Below, one piece after another: positions 19,255 to 26,895 of a stretch of 64,000 bases of DNA. How positions within the stretch are numbered: the stretch's first letter is position 1; the number at the start of each line of letters is the position of its first letter. The DNA is from Polyangium fumosum. Lineage in GTDB: Bacteria > Myxococcota_A > Polyangia > Polyangiales > Polyangiaceae. The notes under the pieces are model-generated. The model was given only the letters and a program-made list of their open reading frames with translations. It did no database searches and was not told where the DNA came from. The position numbers and the translations under genes were made by a program. The DNA lies in NCBI RefSeq assembly GCF_005144585.1, contig NZ_SSMQ01000023.1, positions 1-64,000 on the forward strand. The letters run 5' to 3'.

Positions 19255-20109
19255 TCAGGCCGCGCGCGGGAAGGGGACGAGGAGCGCGTGCGGATAGGGT
19301 CCCTCCTCGAAGAGCGCGACCTCGTAGCCGGACTCGAAGGCGACGCGCGGGATCTCGTCGGGCGAGAGGTACGAGAAGAATCCACCATCCGCGTAGAACT
19401 GATCGCCGGGCTCACTGCGGCCCGGCGCGCCCATCGCGGTGAAGGCGCGGCGAAGCGCGTCGCGCAGGCGTCCCTTGGTCTCGGTCTTCGCTTCGCTGTC
19501 ATGGCGGAGCTGGAAGCTCGTGAGCACGACGGCGCGCGGCGCGAGCGTGCGGACGGCGCGAAGGAGGCCGAGCCGCGCAGCGCCGGGCAAGACGTGCGAG
19601 AGGCTGCCCCAGCCGAGGATCACGGCGTCGAAGGAGAGAGGATCGCCGAGCGAGGCGAGGGGCCCGCCGCGGCCCTGGGCAGCGGCGACGAGGTCGTCGT
19701 AGGAGCCGAGGAGGATGTCGGCGGGGCGGTCCTTGGCGAGCGCGCGAGCGCTCTCGACGAAGGCCTCGCAGGGGTCGAAGGCGGTGACCGTGTAGCCACG
19801 TTCGAGCAGCGCGACGACTTCGCGACCGGCGCCGGCCGCGCCGACGAGGACACGGCCCGCGCGGGGGAAGGCGGGGGCGTCGAGGGCGCGTTTTTCCCAG
19901 GTGAAGAGGCCGCTTTCGAAGCGGTGGCCGCCGGGGAGGTAGGTCTTCTGGCGCGCGTAGAGCGCGGCGGTGAGGGCGGCGCGATCCGCTTCGGGGATCC
20001 AGGCGAGGAGGAGCTCGTCGCGCAGGCCTTCGCGTGCGGTGGCGATGCGGTGCGCGAGGCGGTCGGCCGCGAGGAGGGCGCGGACCCAGGGGGGGATCCT
20101 GTACGTCAC
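19255..20109 (-). CDS. class I SAM-dependent methyltransferase
   Basis: A 284-residue protein with a Rossmann methyltransferase core: VLVGAAGAGREVVALL (motif I) near residue 95, AFDPCEAFVESARAL (motif II), and DAVILGWGSLSHVLPG (motif IV region). The start is GTG at 20109 giving VTYRIPPWVRAL; an ATG a few bases upstream is out of frame. It precedes the precursor-peptide gene by 141 bases on the same strand and could be the first gene of that operon, perhaps modifying the peptide, but this is only positional. A GGGAGC hexanucleotide tract lies just upstream of its start. Confidence 0.7.
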   Translation of the reverse strand: MTYRIPPWVRALLAADRLAHRIATAREGLRDELLLAWIPEADRAALTAALYARQKTYLPGGHRFESGLFTWEKRALDAPAFPRAGRVLVGAAGAGREVVALLERGYTVTAFDPCEAFVESARALAKDRPADILLGSYDDLVAAAQGRGGPLASLGDPLSFDAVILGWGSLSHVLPGAARLGLLRAVRTLAPRAVVLTSFQLRHDSEAKTETKGRLRDALRRAFTAMGAPGRSEPGDQFYADGGFFSYLSPDEIPRVAFESGYEVALFEEGPYPHALLVPFPRAA

Positions 20110-20132
20110 GGGCGGGCATCGTAGCGGGTGGA

Positions 20133-20229
20133 AGCGGGAGCGGGAGGGGGAGCGGGAGCGGGAGCGGGAGCGGGAGGGGGAGCGGGAGCGGGGGCGGGGG
20201 CGGGAGCGGGGGCGGGAGCGGCAAGCGGG
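20133..20229. repeat. hexanucleotide (GGGAGC)n tract, first copy
   Basis: About 16 units of GGGAGC with GGGGGC and GGGAGG variants run without interruption just upstream of the methyltransferase start. Read on the minus strand it would encode alternating Pro-Leu or Ser-Arg, but no supported gene uses it. A second tract of the same hexamer is at 23466-23557. Confidence 0.85.
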
Positions 20230-20582
20230 ATCTTTTGTGTACCGCTGTTGAGGAGGGGGATAGGTCCAGTGCCGGATAGGCCATGGGCCTTGCGAGGTGT
20301 GGCGGGCCGTCAGGGATGATCGATGAAGAGCTCGGCAATCGGCGCGCCTTTCGTTTGGCACGGCGTGCGCGATGGCGCCGCGCGTGGGTTCTTCCAACGC
20401 GCTTTCCGCATTGTACGGCGCCCTGTCATGCTGTAGCTGGGGATACAGCCGCGGCGGCGGCGCCGCGGTGACGGTGTTCGGGCGTGAGGGCAAATGGGCG
20501 GGTTGTTCACCCTATGCGCTCGGGGAGGTAGAGCGAGTCGAAGCCGCGCGCTTCTACGGCGCGCGCCAGCCTTCAGGGCGCT
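20230..20582. other. intergenic region without recognised gene
   Basis: The 353 bases between the hexamer tract and the glutathione-transferase stop contain only short frames with no family resemblance. A palindromic CGGCGGCGGCGCCGCGG stretch near 20452 is the only local structure noticed. Confidence 0.4.
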
Positions 20583-21215
20583 CTAAGCCCCAGGCATCTT
20601 GAGGCCGCGCTCGGCCATTACGGATTTGTTGCGCGCCTCGCTCTTCGCGTACGCCGGGCGGGCTTTGACCCGCTCGGCATATCCGGTGAAGCTCGGGCGC
20701 GGCTCGAGCATCTTGAAGTCGAGCATGTACGCGATGGTGCCGCCGAAGATGACGTCGGCCATCGAGAATTCCTTGCCGAGGACGAAGTCACGGCCAGAGA
20801 TGGCCGATTCCATCGTCGCAATCATGTCGTCGTAGTTGCCCCAACCGGCGGAGCCGGCGCGGAACTCCCAGTTGCCGGCCTTGGCCATCGAGCCGGGCTC
20901 GATGACCGAGGGGGCGAAGAGCGACCAGCGAAAATAAGTGCCGCGCGCCGCGTCGTCGAGCTTCGGCGCGAGGCGGCCCGGGGCATAACGATCCGCGAGA
21001 TAGAGGCCGATCGCCGCGGATTCGGTGACGACGGTGTCGCCGTCGACGAGCAAGGGCAGCTTGCCCATCGGATTGAGCTTCGTGACGTCCTCCTTCTTCT
21101 GGCCGCCGGCCATGATGTCGACGAACTTGAGCTCGTACTCGACGCCGACTTCCTCGAGCATCCACACAGTGTTGGCGGCGCGCGAAAACGGGTGGTGGTA
21201 AAGAACGATGGCCAT
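20583..21215 (-). CDS. glutathione S-transferase family protein
   Basis: A 210-residue cytosolic glutathione transferase. The N-terminal thioredoxin-like domain starts MAIVLYHHPFSRAANTVWMLEEVG, with the Ser/Arg pair near residue 11 in the catalytic position, and contains the cis-proline segment MGKLPLLVDGD and the TESAAI glutathione-contact motif. The helical C-terminal domain includes FSMADVIFGG, the N-capping box of the family. Conjugation or peroxide-reduction substrates are not predictable. The ATG at 21215 starts the domain exactly; long upstream extensions are spurious. It is divergent from the WD40 gene. Confidence 0.88.
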   Translation of the reverse strand: MAIVLYHHPFSRAANTVWMLEEVGVEYELKFVDIMAGGQKKEDVTKLNPMGKLPLLVDGDTVVTESAAIGLYLADRYAPGRLAPKLDDAARGTYFRWSLFAPSVIEPGSMAKAGNWEFRAGSAGWGNYDDMIATMESAISGRDFVLGKEFSMADVIFGGTIAYMLDFKMLEPRPSFTGYAERVKARPAYAKSEARNKSVMAERGLKMPGA

Positions 21216-21605
21216 GGTGGTGTCTCTTTCTCCGTTCGTTTCCGCCGGTCGGTCGGCGGCGCGGCGGAGGCTACCAGAGGCCGGTCCCGTTGGGCGCGGC
21301 GCCAGGTGCGGCAGATTTGAATTCCTCTGCCCGCCGCGTTCATGGCGCCCGTCTCGGCGCGTGGCGACCTCGACCGCTACCCGGCGATGATCACCGGCTC
21401 GAGCCGCGGCCACACGAACGAGAGCGCGCAGGCGCCGCGTCGGCGCCTCCAAAGCTCGTCCAGCGGGCCGAGCACGCGGGCCTGCGCCGCAGGCTGTGGA
21501 GTGAGGGCGGCCCCCTGGATGGGATGAGGCAGCCCAAGCGGCGCCGGATCCGCCGTTTGGGGTTGACGCGCGGGACGGGGACGTACCCAATCCCGAGCGA
21601 TTTCG
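21216..21605. other. divergent intergenic region
   Basis: This 390-base spacer should hold the promoters of the glutathione transferase and the WD40 gene. A TTGACG hexamer near 21563 is a possible -35 element for the WD40 gene, with no convincing -10 at standard spacing. No small gene was recognised. Confidence 0.35.
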
Positions 21606-23036
21606 ATGAAGAGCCACCTTCACAGGCCGGGCACGAAGCTCACCGGCCATTCCACGAGTATCCTCGCCGCGGACTTCAACGCAGACGGGTCCCGGCTCGT
21701 CTCGACGGCATGGAAGGACCGCACCGTTCGCGTATGGGACGTCGAAGCCGCGCGGACCGTATCGACGCTCGAGATCGCGAAAGACGTCAACAAAGCACGC
21801 CTCTTCCCGACCGGGGACCGGCTGGCTGCCACGTTCGACGACCAGGTCGTTCGCATCTACGAGCTCGAAAGCGGCAAGGAGCTCTCGCGCGCGCGCCAGA
21901 GGCTCCATCCCCGGGCGCTTTGCGTGTCTCCGGGCGGCGGGGTGTACTGGGCGGGCTGGGGCAGCGACGACACCGTCGTCTGGTCGTGGCTCCCCGACGA
22001 AGCCCCGAAGCCGCTCCTTCGGGAGATTCAATCCTTCGAGCCCGAATGCAGCTTATCGCTCGCCCGGGACGGCGAGGAGCTGTGGTGCTTCTTCGAGTGG
22101 GATCTCGTGGGATTCGACACGCGGACGGGCGCGGAGATCGCGCGGTTTCACGGCGACAGGGACGTGGCCCTCGGGGAAGGCTTCGTGCTCTCTCCCGAGC
22201 GATGCGCCGTGGCCGTGAAAGCAATGCTCAACCGTGATGACGATCCGGTCCGGCCGCGCATCTACAAGTGGAACCTCGATTCCGACATGCATGAATGGGG
22301 CACGGAGATCTTGGGACATCCCTATGGCGACAAACCGCTGCTGACGATGGCCCGGAGCCAGCGCTGGGTCGCGAGCGTCGGCAAGGGGGGCGTGATGTTT
22401 CATTCGCTTCGCAGCGGACGAGCGCTCGGGCTGCTGCCCTTCGAGGCGCCCGAGGCGACGCTTTCTTGCCTGAGCGTGTCACCGGACGATGACCTCCTCG
22501 CGGTAGGGGCTTCGAATGGCGACCTGGTCGTTTATGCCCTCGGCGATTCCTTGGTCGAACCGAGCGTGGCGACGCCGCAGATCGCCACGCGCTCTCGCCA
22601 AGGAAGCCAGCTCCTCTTGCGATTGCAGAAACGACCAGGGCTCTGGTTACGGGTGCACCAGGACGGCTCTCTCGAGCAGGCCGAAGGTGATGCCCGCGCC
22701 GATTCGAACATCACGACGCTGGCCATCCGGGCGGACCATGGGAAAAATGTGTCCGTTTATCCTCCCCGCCTTCGATGGGACCTTTGCAGGCGCCTCTGGC
22801 AGCACGACCTCACGAAGCCGTCGCCCTTTCGCACGTCTCATCCCGTGCAGGTCTTCCTCAAAGCCGATCTGGTCGTCGAGGGTTACCTCGGCGTCGGAAA
22901 TGACCCGGGAGCGGGGCAAACCCTTCTCGGCGTCGACCATGATCCCGACGGCGTGGGAGAGAGGGTCGCCGGGGAGCTCAGCGCCCGGACGATCCTCGCC
23001 GGCATCGACGAGCTGCTGGCATTGCTACCGGATTGA
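21606..23036 (+). CDS. WD40-repeat protein
   Basis: A 476-residue protein opening with a clear WD40 repeat (LTGHSTSILAADFNADGSRLVSTAWKD then TVRVWDVEAA) and two or three weaker ones (VVRIYELESGKEL; LSCLSVSPDDDLLAVGASNGDLVVYAL). The C-terminal 150 residues diverge and do not match a known domain. No signal peptide or transmembrane segment is visible, so it is probably a cytoplasmic beta-propeller scaffold. No kinase or protease domain is fused, unlike many myxobacterial WD40 proteins. The ATG at 21606 lacks an obvious Shine-Dalgarno. Confidence 0.75.
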   Translation: MKSHLHRPGTKLTGHSTSILAADFNADGSRLVSTAWKDRTVRVWDVEAARTVSTLEIAKDVNKARLFPTGDRLAATFDDQVVRIYELESGKELSRARQRLHPRALCVSPGGGVYWAGWGSDDTVVWSWLPDEAPKPLLREIQSFEPECSLSLARDGEELWCFFEWDLVGFDTRTGAEIARFHGDRDVALGEGFVLSPERCAVAVKAMLNRDDDPVRPRIYKWNLDSDMHEWGTEILGHPYGDKPLLTMARSQRWVASVGKGGVMFHSLRSGRALGLLPFEAPEATLSCLSVSPDDDLLAVGASNGDLVVYALGDSLVEPSVATPQIATRSRQGSQLLLRLQKRPGLWLRVHQDGSLEQAEGDARADSNITTLAIRADHGKNVSVYPPRLRWDLCRRLWQHDLTKPSPFRTSHPVQVFLKADLVVEGYLGVGNDPGAGQTLLGVDHDPDGVGERVAGELSARTILAGIDELLALLPD

Positions 23037-23756
23037 GACGCGAGGGGCCTCCCGCGCGAGCCGACGCTTTCGATGCTCATCTCTCTCCTTGTCGAGGATG
23101 ACAAAGCCGTGTCCCGCATCAGGAATCCCCCCGTCAGGCACGACGACCCACGCGTGCTTGTACACGGGGAGAAGACGGGCGCGTGCGCCGCCCGCGCGGC
23201 GGCTGTGCTGTCATCGGAGTCCGCGATCATTGCGAGGCGTCGGGCATCGGCATCGTGCGCGACCACCGCAGCGTCGATGTCGCCTGCCGCCGCCGCCGTG
23301 ACCTCCCCTTGCACGAGCACGGCCTGAAGGGTCCCGCGTGGGTTGGCGCCGGGGATGCCCCAAAGGGCGGCCACGGGGTCCGAAGTGGCACCAACGCGCG
23401 CCAACGGGGCCGATCCGGCGTCAGCAGGACGCGGAGCCAGCGGGGTATGCCGGGGTAGGGGTGACGGAAGCGGAAGCGGGAGCGGGAGCGGGAGCGGGAG
23501 CGGAAGCGGGAGCGGGGGCGGGAGCGGGAGGGGGGGCGGGAGCGGGAGGGGGAGCGGCATTCAGAGATACCGCTCGGGGACGGCGAGCGTACCGTCGTGC
23601 TCGGCCTCTTCAAGGCCAAGCCGTCCTCGCCGTCCTCGCAGCACTGCGTGCTGCTCCGGGCGGCTCCGGGCGGTGCTGCGCAGCCTTGAAGAGGCCTGCG
23701 CGCGACGGTGTGGGACGGGGGCCCGGCGAGAGGGTCGTCGGGCGGAGGGTTTCGTC
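23037..23756. other. intergenic region with possible minus-strand gene relic and hexamer tract
   Basis: No intact gene fits these 720 bases. On the minus strand about 23035-23340 reads as protein-like text in two frames: one with VVAHDADARRLAMIADSD, then another with VYKHAWVVVPDGG and GHGFVILDKERDEH ending at a stop, as if a frameshift had broken a short gene. The family is unknown. The hexamer tract at 23466-23557 follows. Confidence 0.3.
23466..23557. repeat. hexanucleotide (GGGAGC)n tract, second copy
   Basis: About 15 units of GGGAGC with GGAAGC and GGGGGC variants. It has the same unit and strand as the tract at 20133-20229, 3.3 kb away, and lies about 200 bases before the four-helix-bundle gene. 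Confidence 0.85.
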
Positions 23757-24086
23757 ATGCTGAGGATTTACGAGGTCGTTTTGGTTATGGCTGGGGACGC
23801 GGCGGGGATCGCAGAGCAGATTGAACGGCGGGATTCCGATCTGGCTCGGCAACTGCGCAGGGCCATGCATAGCGTCGCCCTCAATGTCGCCGAAGGAGCC
23901 GGGAACACGGCGGGACATAAACGGCAGCGTTATCAAACAGCCCTCGGTTCCGCCCGGGAGGTGCTCGCCTGCATCCAGGTCGCACAGGCCATGCGCTACA
24001 TCGGCACGGTCGATGCCCGCGTGCTCGATCGCATGGACCACGTCATCGCCACCCTGGGCCGCCTGGTCTACCGCCGCGCTTCGTAA
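23757..24086 (+). CDS. four-helix bundle protein (23S rRNA intervening-sequence protein family)
   Basis: A 109-residue protein with the family pattern QLRRAMHSVALNVAEGAGN, then a YQTALGSAREVLACIQVA helix and a final helix ending TLGRLVYRR. Proteins of this family form pentameric four-helix bundles; some are encoded in rRNA intervening sequences, and a relative (Avd) assists diversity-generating retroelements. No reverse transcriptase or rRNA lies nearby, so it is a stand-alone copy. The ATG at 23757 is chosen because the family domain begins there; upstream in-frame sequence is the hexamer tract. A four-hairpin repeat follows closely. Confidence 0.75.
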   Translation: MLRIYEVVLVMAGDAAGIAEQIERRDSDLARQLRRAMHSVALNVAEGAGNTAGHKRQRYQTALGSAREVLACIQVAQAMRYIGTVDARVLDRMDHVIATLGRLVYRRAS

Positions 24087-24141
24087 GGAAAAGCCTCCCC
24101 TCGCCCCTCTCCCGGAACGCTGAGCATGGGTCTCCTCTGGG

Positions 24142-24259
24142 AAGCGCCCCGTCGGGGCGCTGCCCCGGACCCCGCGAGGGGCTGTCCGCCCCCTCGACCC
24201 CGGACCAGCGAGGCGCTGGACCCAGGGTTGAAAAACTGCGCGGTGCGCAGTTTTTCAAA
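24142..24259 (+). repeat. dispersed four-hairpin intergenic repeat, copy B
   Basis: Four consecutive stems: GCGCCCC-GTC-GGGGCGC, AGGGG-CTGTCCG-CCCCCT, GGACCAGCGAGGCGCTGGACC, and GAAAAACTGCG-CGGTG-CGCAGTTTTTC. It is in the same orientation as copy A and lies 55 bases after the four-helix-bundle gene. Confidence 0.75.
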
Positions 24260-24844
24260 CAGTCCGACGAAGAAGCCGGGGGGACAGCAGTAGCCGCAGC
24301 GCGGCTGTCTTGGTGAGGAACGCCGCCGCCGGTCAAAGACCAATGGTGGTCTTGTCTACCAAAGGCCGCAGCGTTGACAGGTCGGCGGCCAACGCCTCGT
24401 CGCATGACGTCGTGGCGTGATGCGGTGGCCTCACGTTCCAAACAGCACGGCTCCGTCCCTCCACGTGATGGGGCCGTAGGTCTTCGGGCGATGAGCCTAT
24501 GGTCTCCTGCATCGTGCCCATCTCTCGACGCCACGAGCCCGCCGCTCCTTCCATCGCCCCCGTTCCTCCAAGACACGGCCTCGTACCTCCGGAGGCTCGA
24601 CCTCGTGTCTCCGGAGGCTCGACGTCGTCTCTTCGGACACATGCCCCCATCCCTCGCACACACGTCCCCGTCGCCTTTTGGCTCGGCCCCCAGGCTTGAA
24701 GACACGGCCTCATCGATGAACTGCGTATCGCGCAGCTCATCGAACCGACGCCAGCGAACCTCCCCATACTCTTGCCACCGGCCCCCTGGAAGGCCGCGCG
24801 CCTGTCTCGGTTGACAACGTCGCTGCCGGTCTTGACCGGGCCTG
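24260..24844. other. non-coding stretch between two inverted repeat copies
   Basis: Frames here lack family character on both strands. It contains a 21-base tandem duplication around CTCCGGAGGCTCGAC (24588-24623), the sequence AAGACACGGCCTC twice (about 24570 and 24699), and an isolated hairpin CGATGAACTGCG/CGCAGCTCATCG at about 24713-24743 that matches the fourth stem of copy C. It looks like decayed repetitive DNA. Confidence 0.45.
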
Positions 24845-24953
24845 TTCGATGAACTGCGCATCGCGCAGTTCATCGACCCCGGGTCCAGCCCCTGGCTGGT
24901 CCGGGTCCAGGGGTGGACAACCCCTGGTCGGGGCCCGGGGTGAAACCCCGGCG
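24845..24953 (-). repeat. dispersed four-hairpin intergenic repeat, copy C (inverted)
   Basis: The reverse complement matches copy A closely through the first three stems (GGGGTTTCACCCC, CAGGGGTTGTCCACCCCTG, GGACCAGCCAGGGGCTGG). The fourth stem is TCGATGAACTGCG with its complement CGCAGTTCATCGA. It abuts the stop of the FetB-like gene, and copies B and C form an inverted pair about 600 bases apart. Confidence 0.75.
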
Positions 24954-25766
24954 CTACGCCCGCATGTCGCTCGCCGGCGCGCGCTTGGGCAGGCGAAGCT
25001 GGGCGTGCGGCGTGAAGAGCAGGCGCCTTCCGAATTCCCCTGCGAGCACCCCGGAGACCGCAGCCACGGCGACGAGCTGATACAGGATCACGATCTGGTA
25101 ACGCACGGCCTGCTCGGGCGCCGTGCCGCTCACGATTTGACCCGTCATCATCCCCGGCAGCGCGACGAGCCCGACCGTGAGCAGGCTGTTGATGGTGGGG
25201 ATCATCGCGGCGCGCACCGAGGCCCGCACGTGCCGGGCGAGCGCCTGCTCGGGCGTCGCCCCGAGCGCGAGGAGCTGCTCGATCTCGCCTGCATGTGCAT
25301 GCGCAGCGGCGAAGATGCGCTCGAAGACCTGTGCCACGACGTTCATGGCGCTGGCGATCATCATCCCGCTGATGGGCACGAGATATCTCGCCTCGTACAT
25401 CGGGTGCAGAGGCACGACGAAGATGAAGACCGGGGCCAGCGCCACCACGGAGCCGAGCACGATGGCCAAAAGCGCATAAGGAAACAGCGTGCGCGCCGAG
25501 GGCCCGTGCTCGACGCGCCGCGCGCTGGTCGCTGCGGCCACGCCGAGCATCCCCGAGATGGCCAGCGCCACCCATTCCGGCCGCTCATGCTTGAAGAGCA
25601 GGAGCAGCACGTGACCGATGGCGAGAAGTTGCACGGCCCCGCGCAGCGCGCCCCAAGCGAGGTCACGCTCGAGGTCGAGCCGCTTCCAGCGCGAGGCGAG
25701 GATCGCCAGCGCGACGAGCCCGAGCGTCACTACGAGCCGCGGCAGCGGGATCTCGAGGTAGCTCAC
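24954..25766 (-). CDS. ABC transporter permease, FetB/UPF0014 family
   Basis: A 270-residue permease with about seven hydrophobic segments and the family hallmarks RGAVQLLAIG, PVFIFVVPLHPMYEARYLVPISGMMIASAMN (cited as its PISGMMIASAMN core), and SVRAAMIPTINSLLTVGLVALPGMMTGQI. FetB-type permeases export iron or related metals and protect against peroxide stress in Escherichia coli. The GTG start at 25766 overlaps the TGA of the ATPase gene, so the two are translationally coupled. The C-terminus is cytoplasmic and basic. Substrate assignment follows family knowledge only. Confidence 0.85.
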   Translation of the reverse strand: MSYLEIPLPRLVVTLGLVALAILASRWKRLDLERDLAWGALRGAVQLLAIGHVLLLLFKHERPEWVALAISGMLGVAAATSARRVEHGPSARTLFPYALLAIVLGSVVALAPVFIFVVPLHPMYEARYLVPISGMMIASAMNVVAQVFERIFAAAHAHAGEIEQLLALGATPEQALARHVRASVRAAMIPTINSLLTVGLVALPGMMTGQIVSGTAPEQAVRYQIVILYQLVAVAAVSGVLAGEFGRRLLFTPHAQLRLPKRAPASDMRA

Positions 25767-26422
25767 GGCCCCTCCGCGACGGCCACGAGCTTCCCCGCCT
25801 GGAAGACGTAACGCCTCCCAGAGAGCGCCTCTGCGTGCGCCGCGATGTGCGTGACCATCACCACGCCGCGCCCTGCGGTCGCCATGCTGCGGACGAGCTC
25901 GATCACCTGCAGGGCCGTCTCTGGATCGAGCGCGGCCGTGGGCTCGTCGAGGAGCAGCACCTTCGGTTCGTTGGCGAGCGCGCGGGCCAGCGCGACGCGC
26001 TGGCGTTCTCCGCCCGAGAGCTCGTTTGCCCCGCGCGTGAGGAATGCTTCGTCGAGCCCCACGGCCCGCAAGAGCTCGATTTGCCGCTCGGGCGCGAGGG
26101 TCTCGCCGCGTAGCGCCGGCCCGGCAGCCACGTTGTCCGCGACGGTGCCAGGCAGCATCGGCGGCGCCTGGGGCAGATAGGCGATGCGGGTCCGAAAGCG
26201 GGTCGGAGGCAACGCGATCGCATCCACCCCGTCGAGCAGCACATGCCCGCTGTCGATCGGAATCAGCGTCGCCATCGCCCGAAGAAACGTGCTCTTCCCG
26301 CTGCCGGAGGGGCCCGCAATCGCGACCTTCTCGCCGTACGAGACCACGAGGCTGGCGCCGTCGACGAGGGTGCGTCCTTCGCGGATCACGCGGATGTCGC
26401 GGGCTTCGAGGGCAGAGGGCAT
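25763..26422 (-). CDS. ABC transporter ATP-binding protein, FetA-like
   Basis: A 219-residue ATPase with Walker A GPSGSGKST near residue 37, Q-loop YLPQAPPMLPG, signature LSGGERQRVALARAL, Walker B VLLLDEPT and switch histidine in VMVTHIA. Order, size and pairing with a UPF0014 permease match FetA of the putative iron exporter. The ATG at 26422 is chosen because it opens the nucleotide-binding domain (MPSALEARDIRVI); a much longer upstream frame has no domain character. The last four bases overlap the permease start. Confidence 0.86.
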   Translation of the reverse strand: MPSALEARDIRVIREGRTLVDGASLVVSYGEKVAIAGPSGSGKSTFLRAMATLIPIDSGHVLLDGVDAIALPPTRFRTRIAYLPQAPPMLPGTVADNVAAGPALRGETLAPERQIELLRAVGLDEAFLTRGANELSGGERQRVALARALANEPKVLLLDEPTAALDPETALQVIELVRSMATAGRGVVMVTHIAAHAEALSGRRYVFQAGKLVAVAEGP

Positions 26423-26895
26423 GGGGCGTCCCGTCTGCTCGTCTAGCTTCGGGGATGGGCACGCGCCAGACGTGCGTCCTTGCGATGCGCCGGGCAGCCT
26501 CGGCCTCCCGGCGCGAAGCTCGCCCGTCTGGCGCGCCGTCGAATTCGAGGAAGCCGCGCGCGGAAGAAATCTTTGCCATCTCCGGACGACGACCGGCGAC
26601 GGGGGAACGAGGCGCCTTACGAAAATGGGGCGCGTGGATGCGGTGCAATCGCTCGATTTTCCTATCCGCGGGCCCACGTTGACAGCGCGGAGGGACGTTT
26701 GTAGGCATGCGATATGGGGGAACTTCGGAGATACGACATTGCGGCCGATCTGCCCCGACCGTCGTACCTGCGGATCAGCACGCTCGCGCCGTGTCTTGTT
26801 CCGCTTCCCTGTCGACGCGTCGTTCCTGCTCGGAGGGTTGCATCCGCGAGGGCGCTGGCGCCTGCTCGGCATCGGGCCATGCAGAGGGCCTCCCC
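26423..26895. other. divergent intergenic region, no gene recognised
   Basis: These 473 bases separate the FetA-like ATPase from the giant hybrid kinase and should contain both promoters. In-frame extension of the kinase upstream to 26707 gives non-domain sequence. No repeat or structured element was noticed. Confidence 0.35.

Noticed and set aside
20133-23557. CRISPR array
   Set aside because: The repeats are contiguous six-base units without spacers and there are no cas genes.
23757-24086. Diversity-generating retroelement accessory gene
   Set aside because: No reverse transcriptase or template/variable repeat pair was seen in the window.
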